Source of the DNA: Blepharisma japonicum
Taxonomy: Eukaryota > Ciliophora > Heterotrichea > Heterotrichida > Blepharismidae
Direction of reading: 5' to 3'
DNA length: 64,000 nt
Assembly (NCBI GenBank): GCA_949751835.1
Contig: CATKHK010000093.1
Coordinates: forward strand, 100,396-164,395
Shown here: in pieces, positions 36,872 through 50,101 of the stretch
How positions within the stretch are numbered: the stretch's first letter is position 1
Layout of the letters: every line of letters starts with the position of its first letter
Position numbers and translations under genes: made by a program
Notes under the pieces: model-generated
The model's input: only the letters and a program-made list of their open reading frames with translations
The model's database searches: none
Told to the model about the DNA's origin: nothing

Positions 36872-37864
36872 TGAGCTTTAATATAATTAAATGTCAATTA
36901 ATCTATTCAATATATGAATAATTACATAAAAATATTAATTCTACCGCTATCGAAAGGTTTTGACTTGGAGATCTCACAGAACAATTTTACCTTAGAGCCT
37001 TACCAAAATTAGAAATATCATATTGTCAAAAATTAAGCATCACAGATAACTAATTAGAAGCAATTACGAAACTAATAACGATTTAATTATAAATATAGCA
37101 TAGTCAGCACTATATATAAACTGGTCCAGAGCAGAATGCATTAAATTAATGTCATATAAGCTGATTATTCATTCAGTTTTTATATATTATTATATCACTG
37201 ATTTAATTAGGTTTTTAACTCGCAGAAGCAGGAAGCTAAAGAATAATTAAAGTCTATTTCATTTTTATATGTTAGCAAACGATGATTTTATTGTTTAAAA
37301 GCACCCTGTAAGATAAAGGCCTTGAGAAATAGGCTGATACCGTTAAAAATTTTAGAATAGTAATGTAAAGCTATAAAAGATTAATATAGTTGGTCATATG
37401 AATATGCTTCTGCTTTTGAGTAGTGAATAATATAATAAAGTTACACACTAATTTGGAATTGATTTATTAGCTTAGCACCAGTTCTATTATAGTTGTTAAA
37501 ACATGAATTATTTTTTGGGCGTATTTTGAATTTTTTTATTAAATCTTCCTTCTCAATTAATCCCTTCTATAAGCTAACAAAGTTTTATGGTCTTTATATA
37601 TTACTATTATTAATGCAAAAATAATTTTTATAAATTAAAATAAGGTTTCTTTTCGATATTTAAATGAGAATAAAACTTCTAGTCTCTAGGTTCTTTATAA
37701 ATTAAAAAAAAATTATAGCAGTTTTTGATTTGTTTTAAATATGAAATCTACGACTATGTAAATTTTGACTATAAAATATAGAGCATATTTTTATAAAATT
37801 TTGCTTTTTTGATTTAAAATTAGAGTTTCACAATGAAGATCAAATAAAACTTTTCATTATAAAA
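36872..37864. other. Convergent intergenic region
   Basis: About 1 kb between the plus-strand large gene and the 3' end of the first right-hand receptor gene. No gene seen. A stretch at about 37130-37210 (agagcagaatgcattaaat..attattatatcactgattta) recurs at about 41485-41570 downstream of the next receptor gene, so it belongs to the receptor duplication unit. Confidence 0.6.
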
Positions 37865-40800
37865 TTAATTTCCTTCAGACACCATAATTGCTTTGGTTGT
37901 AGAGACATATGATTGAGAATCAATATTTGACGCTTTCGTTTTTTTTAAGCAATTAGATTCATTAATTTCTCTTTTCATCCTATTCAGCTCCATAGCAGAA
38001 ATTTTGCTTCCGATTTCAAATTTGAAAAAAATTGAGATATCGACTACCTTATCAGTATATAGCAAACTTGGGCATCATTTGCATTGAATTGCAATACCAG
38101 CTGCTATTAAAAAAGTGAATGCTGAATATTCAAGAAGGAATCATAATATTATTGAATCAATATTAGCAAATCAATAAATAGAGGAAACAATAAAGCTTCA
38201 TAAAATTGCTATATATGAAATAATAAGCCAAAGATTCATTCTATGATAGTTATATGAACTTTGTTTGAGACACAACAAAATCATTATAATAAACAGGATG
38301 CTACAGCAAAGTCCATGCAAGGATTCATTATAAATCTTTAAGGTTTTATTTGATACAATAATAATTACTTGACAAATAGCTTTTTCTATAATAAAAATCG
38401 GATTTGTTCTAATATTTATGTGATAATTGGCAACCTCATAATAATATCTAAGATATATTGCTATAGGGATATATGTTATCAACGAAATTATTGAGAAAAT
38501 TCCTCATAAGAGATACTTATGATTCCAACAAAACGTTGTGCAGTCTTGTTTTATAAAAGAATCTTCAAAGCCTTCACCTATCCCTTTATCACACTGAAAA
38601 ATACTAAAAAGAATTGAAATCATAGGCACAAAGGCAATATGAGCAATTATAGGAAGTAATAATAATGAAAGATTTTTTGCATGCCTCAGCATCACACTTA
38701 AAAGTTTACTTAATCTATAAAATAAAACAAAAGCCGTAAAAATTCAATAGCTAGAAATAGCCATAGCGACATATAAATAAGCTCAGTAAGTATCACCAGC
38801 AACTGAATATTCAAAATTAGCCATTGAATACATACATAATAAAGATAATCACGGATGTAGTCTCTTTATATCTGGACCTAAAGAAATAAATTGGAAAAAA
38901 TCTATAGCTAAAACTCCCATCAAAATATAATCCTCGAAATGGACGTGTGCAGGTACAGTTAACTTTCTAATCCTTATTCTTTTTCAAAATTTCCCCCATA
39001 TGCAAAAAGATTCAAAAATCGTTATAATTATTAGCGCAGCCGCAATTCCGTACAACGCCCCAGAACCTTTTTCTGAGCGAAAAATCATTCTTGCAGGAAA
39101 TGGGCAGCCATTTTCATAACTAACTACATCACTAGGAATATTTGTGGTATTATCATATCATATTATACTTTTGTAAAAAGTGATTAGCTGGACACTGCCG
39201 TAATCATATTCCCCAACAGGCTCTTCGTATAATTTCTGTGAGCTCTCGTCTCATCTTAAATTAAATATTCCTATTGTAGGCAAACTCCTCTGATTGCTTC
39301 CAGGTTCAACTGATACGGTGCCTGAACACCCAGTAAACTTTTGTTTTCTTAAATTTGCATTCATTATACCAGAATCCTTAACATTTTGGCCTTTTGTTAT
39401 AGTAAATTCTATTCCATGTAGAAGTAGCATTGCAGCGTCGAATGTTAAACAACGAAAATCTGTGTCATTAATATATGTTTTTATAAAACCTTTTCTCAGC
39501 ATTTCTCCATATTCTCCAACTCATTCTGCTTGTGCAATAACAACTCCTCCATATAATAGATCAATAAGTTTTCTTCGTTGCACCTCATCAGATTCCCACA
39601 CAAGTGAATAAGAGATTCTTGCGTTAGCTAAAAAAATGCCATCGCCTCTTCTCAGTCCTGCATCATACATGCCTTCAGCTATATAAAACCAATAAGGGGG
39701 AGTCAAAAAACCAACCATAAGCCTTCCCCTCATATTTATTAGCTCCTTAAATCAATCTTTTCATTTCGGGTAATCATCTCTCGTATAATAAGTATAAATT
39801 TTCCTCAATTCAGGTGGATTAATAATATTCATATGAAATTCTTTTAATTTTGCTACAAAATAATTGTACATAACGATATTTGTTTCGTCGTAAATAACAA
39901 TAAAATTTTTCCACCCAAAAATCACTGCAAAATTTAGAATTAATTGAGTATTAAAGGTATCATCTTTTACAACTGTCATGAATTCTGGAAAAGCTGTATT
40001 GTTTTCTGTTATAGTTGAAGGAGCATAAGGTGAAATATGGGGCATAGACACATTTAAAGCTCTCAGTGTATAAATATAGCCGATAGTCATTCATGGATAA
40101 AGTGATGTTAAATAACCTACACCAGAAGTCGGAATTAATTTAGAAAAGCAAGAATATGCGAATGCTTGGTCAAATGTTGTTACCCCACAGTCAGTATCAG
40201 TGACTGTGATTTCAAAGCCATCTAATGCATGTATGCTTTTTCAGATACTCAAAGCATAAAATTCACCATATGTCACAGATGTTGCCAATAAATCAGGCTC
40301 GGCTCCTGGATTTATAGTCCCATCTGCGATTCATATGTTCACATCTGTAGTTGGAGAGTTTGGTATTGTTAATGAATCCCCTGGATATATCAGAGGATTC
40401 AATATCGTTAAATTCCCCTTAAATATTGTTCCTGATAAAATTTTTTGACTATTTTTTATATTTAGTAGAGTAAAATTAGGAAATGGGCTATGCTCAACTG
40501 TATTTTTATTTAAGTACTCAAGTAGCGCTAAAGCATCTGGAGTTGAAGGAAAACTTAATATTAAATTTAAAAATTTAATAAAAGCTAGCCCTTCGTAGCA
40601 ATAATTGCAGTCAGCGCTTTCTAAACCAGATTCTGTATAAGCAATAACTCCATTTCCATATAAATTTCAAGAACCTTCACTTCCTACAATAACCCCAGTC
40701 CCATTAGTAAGCATATCATACTCTTCTAAGCTTTTCAAAAGCAATTCTGTGCTATCTCCTTGGTTTAAGATAACAATGTTTTTTATCCCAGTTGGTTGTA

Positions 40801-41338
40801 TCTCTCTTCCCACGAATAACTCCACTGAGGTTTTATCATTATTATTTGAGAAAGAAAGCCATCGACAATCTTTATCATAAAAATAACTAAAAAACTCATC
40901 ATCTTCATTGTAAATTTCACCAGAAATTACTATAAATTTATATCAATTTAAATAAGAAATAATGCCATGCAAAGCTTCAATTTTATTTCCCCAAGAATTA
41001 TGAATAAAAAATTCCCAATCGGAATAAGAGCCAAGCGGTTCATTAATTACGGCAATTATAGCATGCATTTTCTCCGCTAGTGTTTTTATGGATTCTGATA
41101 AAGAGAGACTAAATGTAATATCAAAAATTATATCAGGGCTATTTATTAATTTTTGCATATCTTCTATTGTGCCAATATAAATCAAATTGAAATTAAATTG
41201 ATCTTGAAAGTTTTTCTGTACGAAAAAAGTTAAATTTGATGCAAAGTCTGATTTAGTAAAAGGGCTATAAATAATATCAACAGCCATCTGGCTTTCAACA
41301 AGAATAAATGCACAAAGTATAACCTCTAAAATATTCAT
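37865..41338 (-). CDS. Tandem Venus-flytrap receptor-like multipass membrane protein
   Basis: 1,157 residues, ATG 41338 (MNILEVILCAFILVESQMAV, signal peptide) to TAA 37865-37867; one frame with UGA as Trp. The first flytrap has IIFDITFSLSLSESIK and GREIQPTGIKNIVILNQGDS. The second has RALNVSMPHISPYAPS, FPEFMTVVKDD, VIFGWKNFIVIYDE, MYDAGLRRGDGIF, TFDAAMLLLHGIEFTI and FTGCSGTVSVEPGSNQRS. The membrane part has LLLPIIAHIAFVPM, a short F-Q-C loop, DCTTFCWNHKYLL, NYHRMNLW and about nine hydrophobic segments. The tail is ISIFFKFEIGSKISAMELN. It has a very close downstream neighbour copy (41969-45444). Probably a surface receptor; ligand unknown. Confidence 0.88.
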
Positions 41339-41968
41339 TGTATTATATTTATTAATTTTATTAAGACGCCAAATTCAGAATGCTGAAATGCGATCACACA
41401 TATTTTATTATATTTTATTTTTTAATTTTCCATTGAAAAAGGCCTAAATAGTTTATATTTTTAAATGCAATTAAAATTATGGATTAGAGCAGAATGTATT
41501 AAATTTACTGTAATATAAGCAGATTATCCATTAAGTTTTAATATATTATTATATCGCTGATTTAACTTAGAATAATTTTGAATTTTTTATTAAAGCAACA
41601 GAGCAGGAAAAAACTTAGAGTAAATCATTGAAGTAACCACTGAAGAAAACCCGAAGAAAAAATGAAGGAACATTGAAGAACTCACAAAGAAATTCTAAGA
41701 AACACTGATAAAGTCCTGAGTAAAAAGAAAAACCCCTGAAGAAAATAGAGTATTTCCTAAAGAAGCTTCTGATCAGAGTCAGAGAAATCAATAAAAAATA
41801 CCTAGAAAAGGGAGAGATATATAAAAAGAAGGAGCAAAAAGAGGGAATAAGAAAAAACCCAACCACAAAGCTAGGCGGTAAGTTTTGGCTGTCTAAATAA
41901 GCCTAAGTAATTCACAATTAAGACTAAATAAATTTTCTTATTATATAATTAATTATATATAAATCTCC
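41339..41968. other. Spacer with a purine-rich tract
   Basis: Between two near-identical receptor copies. About 41485-41570 repeats the sequence at about 37130-37210. About 41605-41880 is strikingly purine-rich on the plus strand (gaaga, aaaga, ggaaga words). An open minus-strand frame there (41615-41866) is low-complexity F/S/L and is judged an artefact of the bias. Confidence 0.65.
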
Positions 41969-44900
41969 CTATTCAGACACCATAATTGCTTTTGTGGTAG
42001 AAACATATGATTGAGTGTCAATATTTGACGCTTTCGTTGTTTTTGAGTACTTAGATTCATTAATTTCTCTTTTCATCCTCATCAACTCAATAGCCGAAAT
42101 TTTGCTTCCGATTTCAAATTTGAAAAAAATCGAGATATCGACTACCTTATCAGTATACAGCAAGCTTGGGTATCATTTGCATTGAACTGCGATTCCAGCT
42201 GTTATAAAAAAAACGAATGCCGAATATTCAAGAGTAAATCATAATATCATTGAATCACTATTAGCAAGCCAATAAATAGAGGAAATAATAAAGCTTCATA
42301 AAATTGCTAGATATGAAGTAATAAGCCAAAGATTCATTCTGTGGTAATTATATGACCTTTGCTTGAGACATAGCAAAATCATTATAAGAAAAAGGATACA
42401 GCAACAAAGTCCATGCAGGGATTCGCTATAAACCTTTAAGGTTTTATTCAGTACAATAATGATCACTTGGCAAATTGCTTTTTCTATAATAAAAATCGGA
42501 TTTGTTCTAATGTTTATGTGGTTATTTGCAACCTCATAATAATATCTAAGATAAATTGCTATAGGGATATATGTTATCAACGAAACAATTGAGAAAACTC
42601 CTCATAAGAGGTACTTTTGATTCCAACAATACGTTTTGCATTCTTGCTTTATAAAAGAATCTTCAATGCTTTCACCAATCCCTTCATCACACTGAAAAAT
42701 GCTAAAAAGAATTGAAATCATAGGCACAAATGCAATATGCGCAATTATAGGAAGCAATAGCAATGCAATATTTTTAGCATGCTTCAGCATCATACTTAAA
42801 AATTTACTTAATCTATAAAATAAAACAAAAGCCGTAAAAATTCAATAGCCAGAAATAGCCATAGCAATATATAAATAGATCCAGTAAGTATCGCCTGCAA
42901 CTGATGATTCAAAATTAGCCATTGAATACATACATAATAAAGATAATCACGGATGTAGTCTGTTTATATCTGGACCTAAAGAAATAAATTGAAAAAAATC
43001 TACAGCCAAAACTCCCATCAAAATATAATCTTCGAAGTGGACATGTGTGGGCACAGTTAATTTTCTAATCATTATTTTTTTTCAAAATTTTCCCCATATG
43101 CAAAAAGATTCAAAAATTGTAACAACTATCAGTGTAGCCGCAATTCCGTACAACACCTCAGAACCTTTCTTAGAACGATAAATCATTCTCGCAGGAAATG
43201 GGCAATCATTTTCATAACTCACTATATCGCTAGGTACATTTGTGGTATTATCATATCATAATATGCTTTTGTAAAAAGTGATCAGCTGGACACTACTAAC
43301 TATAATCATATTCCCCAACAGGCTCTTCATATAATTTTTGCGAGCTCTCGTCTCATCTTAAGTTAAATATCCCTATTGTAGGCAAACTCCTCTGATTACT
43401 TCCAGGCTCAACTGATACAGTTCCTGAACACCCTGTAAATTTTTGTCTTCTTAAATTTGCATTCATAATTGCAGAATCCTTAACATTTTGGCCTTTTTGT
43501 ATAGTAAATTCTATTCCATGCAGAAGTAGCATTGCAGAGTCGAATGATAAACAGCGAAAATCTGTGTCATTAATATATGCTTTTATAAAACCTTTTTTTA
43601 GCATTTCTCCATATTCTCCTACTCATTCGGCTTGTGCAACAAGAATCCCTCCATATAATAGATCAATAAGTTTTCTCCGTTGCAATTCATCAGTTTCCCA
43701 CACAAGAGAGTAAGTGAGTCTTGCGTTAGCTAAAATAACGCTATCGCCTCTTCTCAATCCTGCATCATACATACTTTCAGCTATATAAAACCAATAAGGC
43801 GGAGTCAGAAAACCAACCATAAGTCTTCCACTAATATTTAATAACTCCTTAAATCAATCTTTTCATTTCGGGTAATCATCTCTCGTATAATAAGTATCAA
43901 TTTTCCTCAATTCAGGCGGATTAATAATATTCATATTAAATTCTTTTAATTTTGCCACAAAATAATTGTACATAACGATATTTGTTTCGTCGTAAATAAT
44001 AATAAAATTTTTCCATCCAAAAATCACTGCAAGATTTAGAATTAATTGAGTATTAAAGGTATCATCTTTTACAACTGTCATGAATTCTGGAAAAGCTGTA
44101 TTGTTTTCTGTTATAGTTGAAGGAGCATAAGGTGAAATGTGGGGCATAGACACATTTAAAGCTCTCAGCGTATAAATATAGCCGATAGTTATTCATGGAT
44201 AAAGCGAAGTTAAATAGCCTACACCAGAAGTCGGAATTAATTTAGAAAAGCAAGAATATGCAAATACTTGATCAAATGTTGTTACCCCACAGTCAGTATC
44301 AGTGACTGTGATTTCAAAGCCATCTAATGCATGTATGCTTTTTCAGATACTCAAAGCATAAAATTCACCATATGTCACAGATGTTGCCAATAAATCAGGC
44401 TCGGCTCCTGGATTTATAGTCCCATCTGCGATTCATATGTTCACATCTGTAGTTGGAGAATTTGGAACACTTAGTGAATCCCCTGGGTATATCAGAGGAT
44501 TTAATATCGTTAAATTTCCCTTTAATATTGTTCCGGATATAATTTTTTCACTATTTTTTATATTTAGTAAGGTAAAATTAGAAAATGGAGCATGCTCAAC
44601 CGTATTTTTATCTAAATACTCAAGTAGCGCTAAAGCATCTGGAGTTGAAGGAAAACTTAATATCAAATTTAAAAATTTAATAAGAGCTAACCCTTCGTAG
44701 CAATAATGGCAGTCAGCACTTTCTAATCCAGATTCTGTATAAGCAATAACTCCATTTCCATATAAATTTCAAGAGCCCTCACTTCCTACAATAACTCCAG
44801 TCCCATTAATAAGCATATCATGCTCTTCTAAACTTTTCAAAAGCAATTCTGTACTATCTCCTTGATTTAAGATCACAATGTTTTTTATCCCAGTTGGCTG

Positions 44901-45444
44901 TATCTCTCTTCCCACGAATAACTCAGCTGAGGTTTTATCATTATTATTTGAGAAAGAGACCCATCGACAATCTTTATCATAAAAGTAATTAAAAAACTCA
45001 TCATCTTCATTGTAAATCTCGCCAGAAATCACTATAAATGTATACCAATTTAAATAAGAAATAATGCTATGCAAAGCTTCGATTTTATTTCTCCAAGAAT
45101 TATGAATAAAAAATTCCCAATCGGAATAAAAGCCAAGCGGTTCATTAATTACAGCAATTATAGCATGCATTTTTTCCGCTAGTGTTTTTATGGATTCTGA
45201 TAATGACAGACTAAATGTAATATCAAAAATTATATCAGGGCTATTTATTAATTTTTGCACATCTTCTATGGTGCTAATATAAATCAAATTGAAATTAAAT
45301 TGATCTTGAAAGTTTTCCTGCACGAAAAACGTCAAATTTGATGCAAAGTCTGGTCTAGTAAAAGGGCTGTAAATAATATCAACAGCCATCTGGCTTTCAA
45401 CATGAATGATTGCACAAAGTATATATAACCTTTAAAATATTCAT
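41969..45444 (-). pseudogene. Tandem Venus-flytrap receptor-like gene with two 4-nt frameshifts
   Basis: Near-identical to the gene at 37865-41338, but with two lesions. Near 45419-45428 a TATA insertion (agtatatataacc versus agtataacc) throws the ATG at 45444 and its signal peptide out of frame with the body; an in-frame ATG at 45389 would give a protein without a signal peptide. Near 43293-43304 an extra 4 nt produce an in-frame TAG (43296-43298) at the end of the second flytrap and shift the whole membrane module into another frame. Both halves otherwise keep open frames and conserved motifs, and the gene ends at TAG 41969. No 15/16-nt GT..AG intron fits either lesion. Probably a recent pseudogene, or it could make a soluble truncated ectodomain. 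Assembly error is the alternative. Confidence 0.75.
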
Positions 45445-46651
45445 TTAATTATATTATTAGTTTTATTAAGACGCTAAATTTAGAGCGCTGGAATTGCAAT
45501 CACACATATTTTATTAGTTTTTTATTTTTTAATTTTCCATTAAAAAGCTTTAAGAAAAAATTGATTGAGATCCAATATTTAAAAGCTTTCCTTGATAAAA
45601 GTTTTATCATCCATGATTTCTTTTTTCATTTTATTAATTTCTATAGCTGAAATTTGGCTACCTATCGAAAATCTGAAAAAATTGCAATATCAACTGCTTT
45701 TCAGTAAGTACTAAACTTGGAAAAAACTTAGTGGTTCAAATTTTGAGTACCAATAAAATGATGATAAAATAAAACTCCCATAAAATTCCAAAATACGAAA
45801 TAATTAGCCAAAAATTCATTCGGTTATAGTTCTAAGGTCTTTGTTTGAAGCTTCATCATAAATTTTTAAAGTTTTATTCATAGAAACAATATAACCTGGA
45901 AATAGCTTTTTATAAAATAAAAATTGGCTGTGTTTTATATTTATATAATCATTTATGCTTTCATAAAAATATCTAAAAGTAAAATGATAGTCACAGCTTC
46001 TGAATCTTCTTAGAGTATGGGGTCAATGAAGGTATAACAAATAAAGCTATTAATCAAGAGATATTATCGTTAGCAGTTGTAGCAGTCAGGTTTCTAACTT
46101 ATGTACGTCCAAGCTCAAGAAACGGCATAAAGAGCTAATCCCAAACATTATTGAAGTTTATGTACAAACTATAGAAGTTATAATGGGTTAAAAATTCTCG
46201 TAGTCACTAAATAGAAAGTATATTATCTTAATCTTAATCCCTATTATAGGTAAGCATTTCTGTTCTTCCTTGCTCAATTGATGAAGTCCCAGAATACCTA
46301 TAATTTTGTGTCTCAAAATCTATAAATCTTACATAGTCTCTTTATTTATTTTCAATTGCCCAATCCATTTAGCTTTGGGTACAAAAACTGTTTTATGTAT
46401 CATAGATTCTATAAATTAAATGCATTTTTACTTCAAATGTCATTAATTAAATATCCGCTAAAAATGATAATAATGAAATTGTGGGAATTAGCAAATCATT
46501 ACGATTAGTTAGCTATTTTCTTTGTAAATTGAGAAGCATAAAAATAATAAAATAATTTGAAAAATATTACTCAAAAAATTCCTAAAAGTATTTCTTAATG
46601 TATCAGCCATTTTGACTATAACTCTAATTATAAATTTATTCATTTATATCA
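45445..46651. other. Spacer with a decayed receptor gene
   Basis: About 45560-46400 is a receptor relic listed separately. The rest is AT-rich with no recognisable element. Confidence 0.6.
45560..46400 (-). pseudogene. Decayed receptor gene, 3' half with deletions
   Basis: Minus-strand fragments in the right order but different frames: E-K-W-I-G-Q-like (about 46350), NLR-x-Q...SGTSSIEQG (about 46320-46270, matching FTGCSGTVSIEQGSNQR of the gene at 59514-62981), a membrane stretch with Y-F-Y-E-S-I-N-D-Y-I-N-I and MNKTLKIYDEA (about 45970-45850), and a tail IAIFFRFSIGSQISAIEIN-like (about 45710-45600) split by a frameshift. About half the expected length between these blocks is missing. Closest in type to the genes at 54916-58978 and 59514-62981. 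Confidence 0.7.
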
Positions 46652-49600
46652 CTAACTTATAAAGTTCAAATCTCTGTCAACAGAATTCTTAGGTGAGTCT
46701 AATCGGCTGCTGGAATCTATCATCAAATATTTATTCTTCATGGTCACAATAACTTCGTCTGGTGATATTCTTGTTGAAAATTGAAACCGGAAAAACAAGC
46801 TGATATCCTTTCCATGCACAGAATATAAAAAGTTCGGATAAAATTTTTTCTGAAAAGCATAGCCAAAAATAGCTAAGGATAATCAACCCATACTTAATAA
46901 AGGTACTCATATAAAGATGCTGTTGCTGTTGACTAATGAATAAATAGATGAAAGAATTGAGCTCCAAATTACAGCTAGAATTGATATTAGGGTTCATAAA
47001 TTGATTCTATTATAATTGTACGGTTTATAGATCATGGAATAAGCTAAAAACAGTGTGAGACATATAATGTATAAAAGACCATGCAAGGAATTACTATATT
47101 TCCCTAAAGTTAATTTTAAAGCAATCGCAAGTATTTGAAGGATACTTTTTGCTATCAAATAATGATTATTGCTATAAATATTTTTATCAGAGCTAAGAGA
47201 TTCATAGTAAGGTCTCCATAAAATTGCGATGGGAATAAAAAAAAGTAATGCAATTGAAACAAGAATTACAAAAAGTAAATGCAAATTATGCCAACAGGAA
47301 TAATTACAGTCTCCATATAAAAATGAGTCAAGGATATTTGAGCTTGTACCTTTTGTGCATCGAAATAGTGAAAATAGAGAATTGATGACAGGAATGAATA
47401 ATAAGTTACTAATAAGTGGTAGCAGCTCTTTTGCGATCCCACAAGTCACTACCAAAAAAGAGAATCAGCGTTTTTCCTCGATTTTAAAAATCACGAGTAG
47501 ATAAAAAGCTAGCGTTACCAAACAGACTATTAAAGCTGTATAAATTCCTGGTCAAAATATTTTGCTGTCATATGTTGTGGTATTTGCTAAATTTCCAGAT
47601 ATTCAATCAAACCCATTGGAAAATTTTGAATAAATAAAATCAGGACTTAAAGCTAAAAGCTGTAAGGTCTCTATTAATAAGCAAAGAATAGCTACTCAAT
47701 CTCGGAATTTTATTTCCCTTTTATCCTGAATAATAGGAAATGACAAGCTTAAATATCTCGAAATAGAAATAAAAGATATTGTTAAACCTAAAGCAGTTCA
47801 AAATGCAACAATGCTATAATATATAATTTCCCCTTTTACAGAGTCTTGAACCTGCCTATGGGTAAAAGGGCAATTGAGTGGATTTACTCTAATATCACTA
47901 GGAACCTCAGTTCCTCCATCAGGCCAAGTTATAGTTTGGTCAAAAGTTAGCACAGGATTTCTCACAATTGAATATGAACCAACTGGAAAATCTTCCCATA
48001 TCCCCGTTGTTGAATTAGATATTAGATTATTAATCCCCACTATCATTTCTTCAGGCTCATTTGCTGAAGACGACATCACCAATTTTCCAGTACAGCTGAT
48101 AATTTTTTGCTTCCTGATTGATTTTAGAAGTGTGTCACGGTCTGTGTAGTCCTCTCCAAACTGGATTAAAGTATTAATTGCATTTACGACAAGCCATCCA
48201 GTGTTAAAAGCATGGCAGTGATAAGTAATAGGAGATTGGCCCCATCAATTTTTGATGCCTTCATAAGCTTGTTTGCCAAAATCTCCAATCCACTCAGCTT
48301 GAAAAAAAGTTAGCGATCCATAATATAACTCTTCACATTTTGATATAACTTCTGGTTCTACGCTACTTGCATAGGATTGGAACCAAGACATAGTGTTATA
48401 AAACAAAAAAATCGTATCTCCCTTCCTCAATCCTAAATCATATAAATGGGATGTTAAATAGAAATGGGTTCCAAAATCAACAAATACAAAAAGAGCAAAT
48501 ATTCTACCATTTGTTTGGATTGCATGGGTAAGATGGCCTTTATATTCTTCAAAATCTTTATGAGAATATAAAGCCTTGATCATTCTCTTATCTTCATCAT
48601 TCAAAACCTTTATCCCATTTTTATTTGCTACATTCATAAAGCCTTTGTATAAGGTTTTTCCTAAGGTCGTATTTTCATACATGACGACTACATTTTTCCA
48701 GTTAAAAATTCCCATCATACGTGCCATTGTGGCGGAATGGAGCTCAAAACCTTTTATCACACGGATAAATTCAGGGAATTGACTTTGGTCGTTGAGATCA
48801 GTAGAAAAGCAAAAATCTCCAAGTATTGGAATTTTTAATCCCATTTCTCTGAAATCACTAATCGTCCCTAAGCATACTTCATCATGGATTGAGGGTATGA
48901 AAACAACTCCAAACTTGTCTTTCTGTTTTAAAAAGCAGCTATATGAAAAATCGTGCTCATAATTCTCTGCACTACAATCAGTTTCATGTAGCTCTAACTC
49001 AAAATTTTTAATTAAGTTTGTTTTGTTTGCATAATTGAGTGCATATAGTGTAGGGATCCTTATAGTCCAAGTGCCTCTGTAAACAACCCCGTCATAGTTT
49101 GAAATGCCATCAGAAATTGATATTCTTATTTTTGAATTGCTCGAATCAGGAAAATCGTATGTATTTCCAGGAAATATTGGGGTGTTAAATAGATTGACTT
49201 GACCATTATAGATAGTTCCAATGATTACTCTCTGCCCATTTTGAATGTTCACTATTGAAAATCTATAGTTTGCTCTTTCTGATTCTAAGTATTTTTTAAC
49301 TATAAAATTTGATTCTGATAGGGTATTTATTTTTTGGAGAAAATTTAAAACTGAAACAATCTCATATTCATCTAAATTTTTTACAAATTCAAGACCTTCT
49401 TGTACTATAATTATAAGACCTTCTTGGTAAGCACTTCATATGCCTTTGCTTCATAATACTATTCCTGCATTTTTATTGTAAATTTTATTTTTCACGAATG
49501 ACCTTATTAGCTTCTTTGCTCCTTCTCCTTCATTTAGAATAACAGCATTTGTTAATCCTGTAGTTTTTACCTCTTTTCTAATAAAATAATCAGTGGCATC

Positions 49601-50101
49601 CTCGCTTCTGTCATTTGAATAGCAAAATTCATGCTTTTTATTTGTATCTGAATGAAAAAGATTACTCAGTTTTATTGCTTTTGCTGAATTACTATAAATC
49701 AAATTATATTGGTACCAATTCAAATAGATTAAAAAGCTATTTAAAGCTTCATAATGGGCTTGCTCAGGAAACAGAGAAAAATAATCTCAGTCTGAAAAAT
49801 TTTCGATTGGTTCTCGAACTATTATATGTACAAAACAATATAATTTTGCAGCCTCAGTCAGCTTTACTTGCAGCAAAATGTTATAAGTTGTATCGATTAC
49901 AAAGCTATATTGCCCCATGGAGCTGTCAACAGGATCCTCTTGTTTCATTTTGATTACTTTTAGTTCTGTGGCATTTAGTTCAGAATTTTGAAAAAAGTCG
50001 ACCATCTGGCTTATCATTCTTTGATTGCTATCTTGGTCTATTGCAATAATAACTGTTGGCGAGCAGGAGGCTATGTGTATAAGCAATATAGCTAAATTCA
50101 T
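46652..50101 (-). CDS. Tandem Venus-flytrap receptor-like multipass membrane protein (third subfamily)
   Basis: 1,149 residues, ATG 50101 (MNLAILLIHIASCSPTVIIA, short signal peptide) to TAG 46652-46654, one frame with UGA as Trp (e.g. TGA at 49787, 48083 and 46994). First flytrap about 15-285, ending FSIVNIQNGQRVIIG...IFPGNTYDFPDS. Second: NFELELHETDCSAE, FREMGLKIPILGDF, FPEFIRVIKGF, LYDLGLRKGDTIF, HAFNTGWLVVNAI, ISCTGKLVMSS. Membrane module: LLPLISNLLFIPVINSLFSL then a short loop with Cys, DCNYSCWHNLH, IAKSILQILAIALK, KPYNYNRINLW. Tail: ISLFFRFQFSTRISPDEV. It differs from the other receptors in lacking the IP-x-IS turn and the SFDAAMLL helix sequence, so it forms a separate subfamily with 50509-53916. 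Confidence 0.86.

Noticed and set aside
41615-41866. Minus-strand 83-codon open frame
   Set aside because: Low-complexity F/S/L composition produced by the purine-rich plus strand; no family similarity or Trp-UGA use.
43293-43310. 15-nt intron GTTAGTAGTGTCCAG to explain the in-frame TAG in the 41969-45444 gene
   Set aside because: Removing it would delete conserved residues (SVQ) and does not restore the downstream frame, which is shifted by one.
46731-46997. Minus-strand open frame with a QQQQ stretch overlapping the end of a receptor gene (a similar one at 50597-50812)
   Set aside because: It is a shadow frame. The receptor frame continues through TGA at 46994-46996 with the conserved NLW-x-LIS and FFRF motifs down to TAG 46652.
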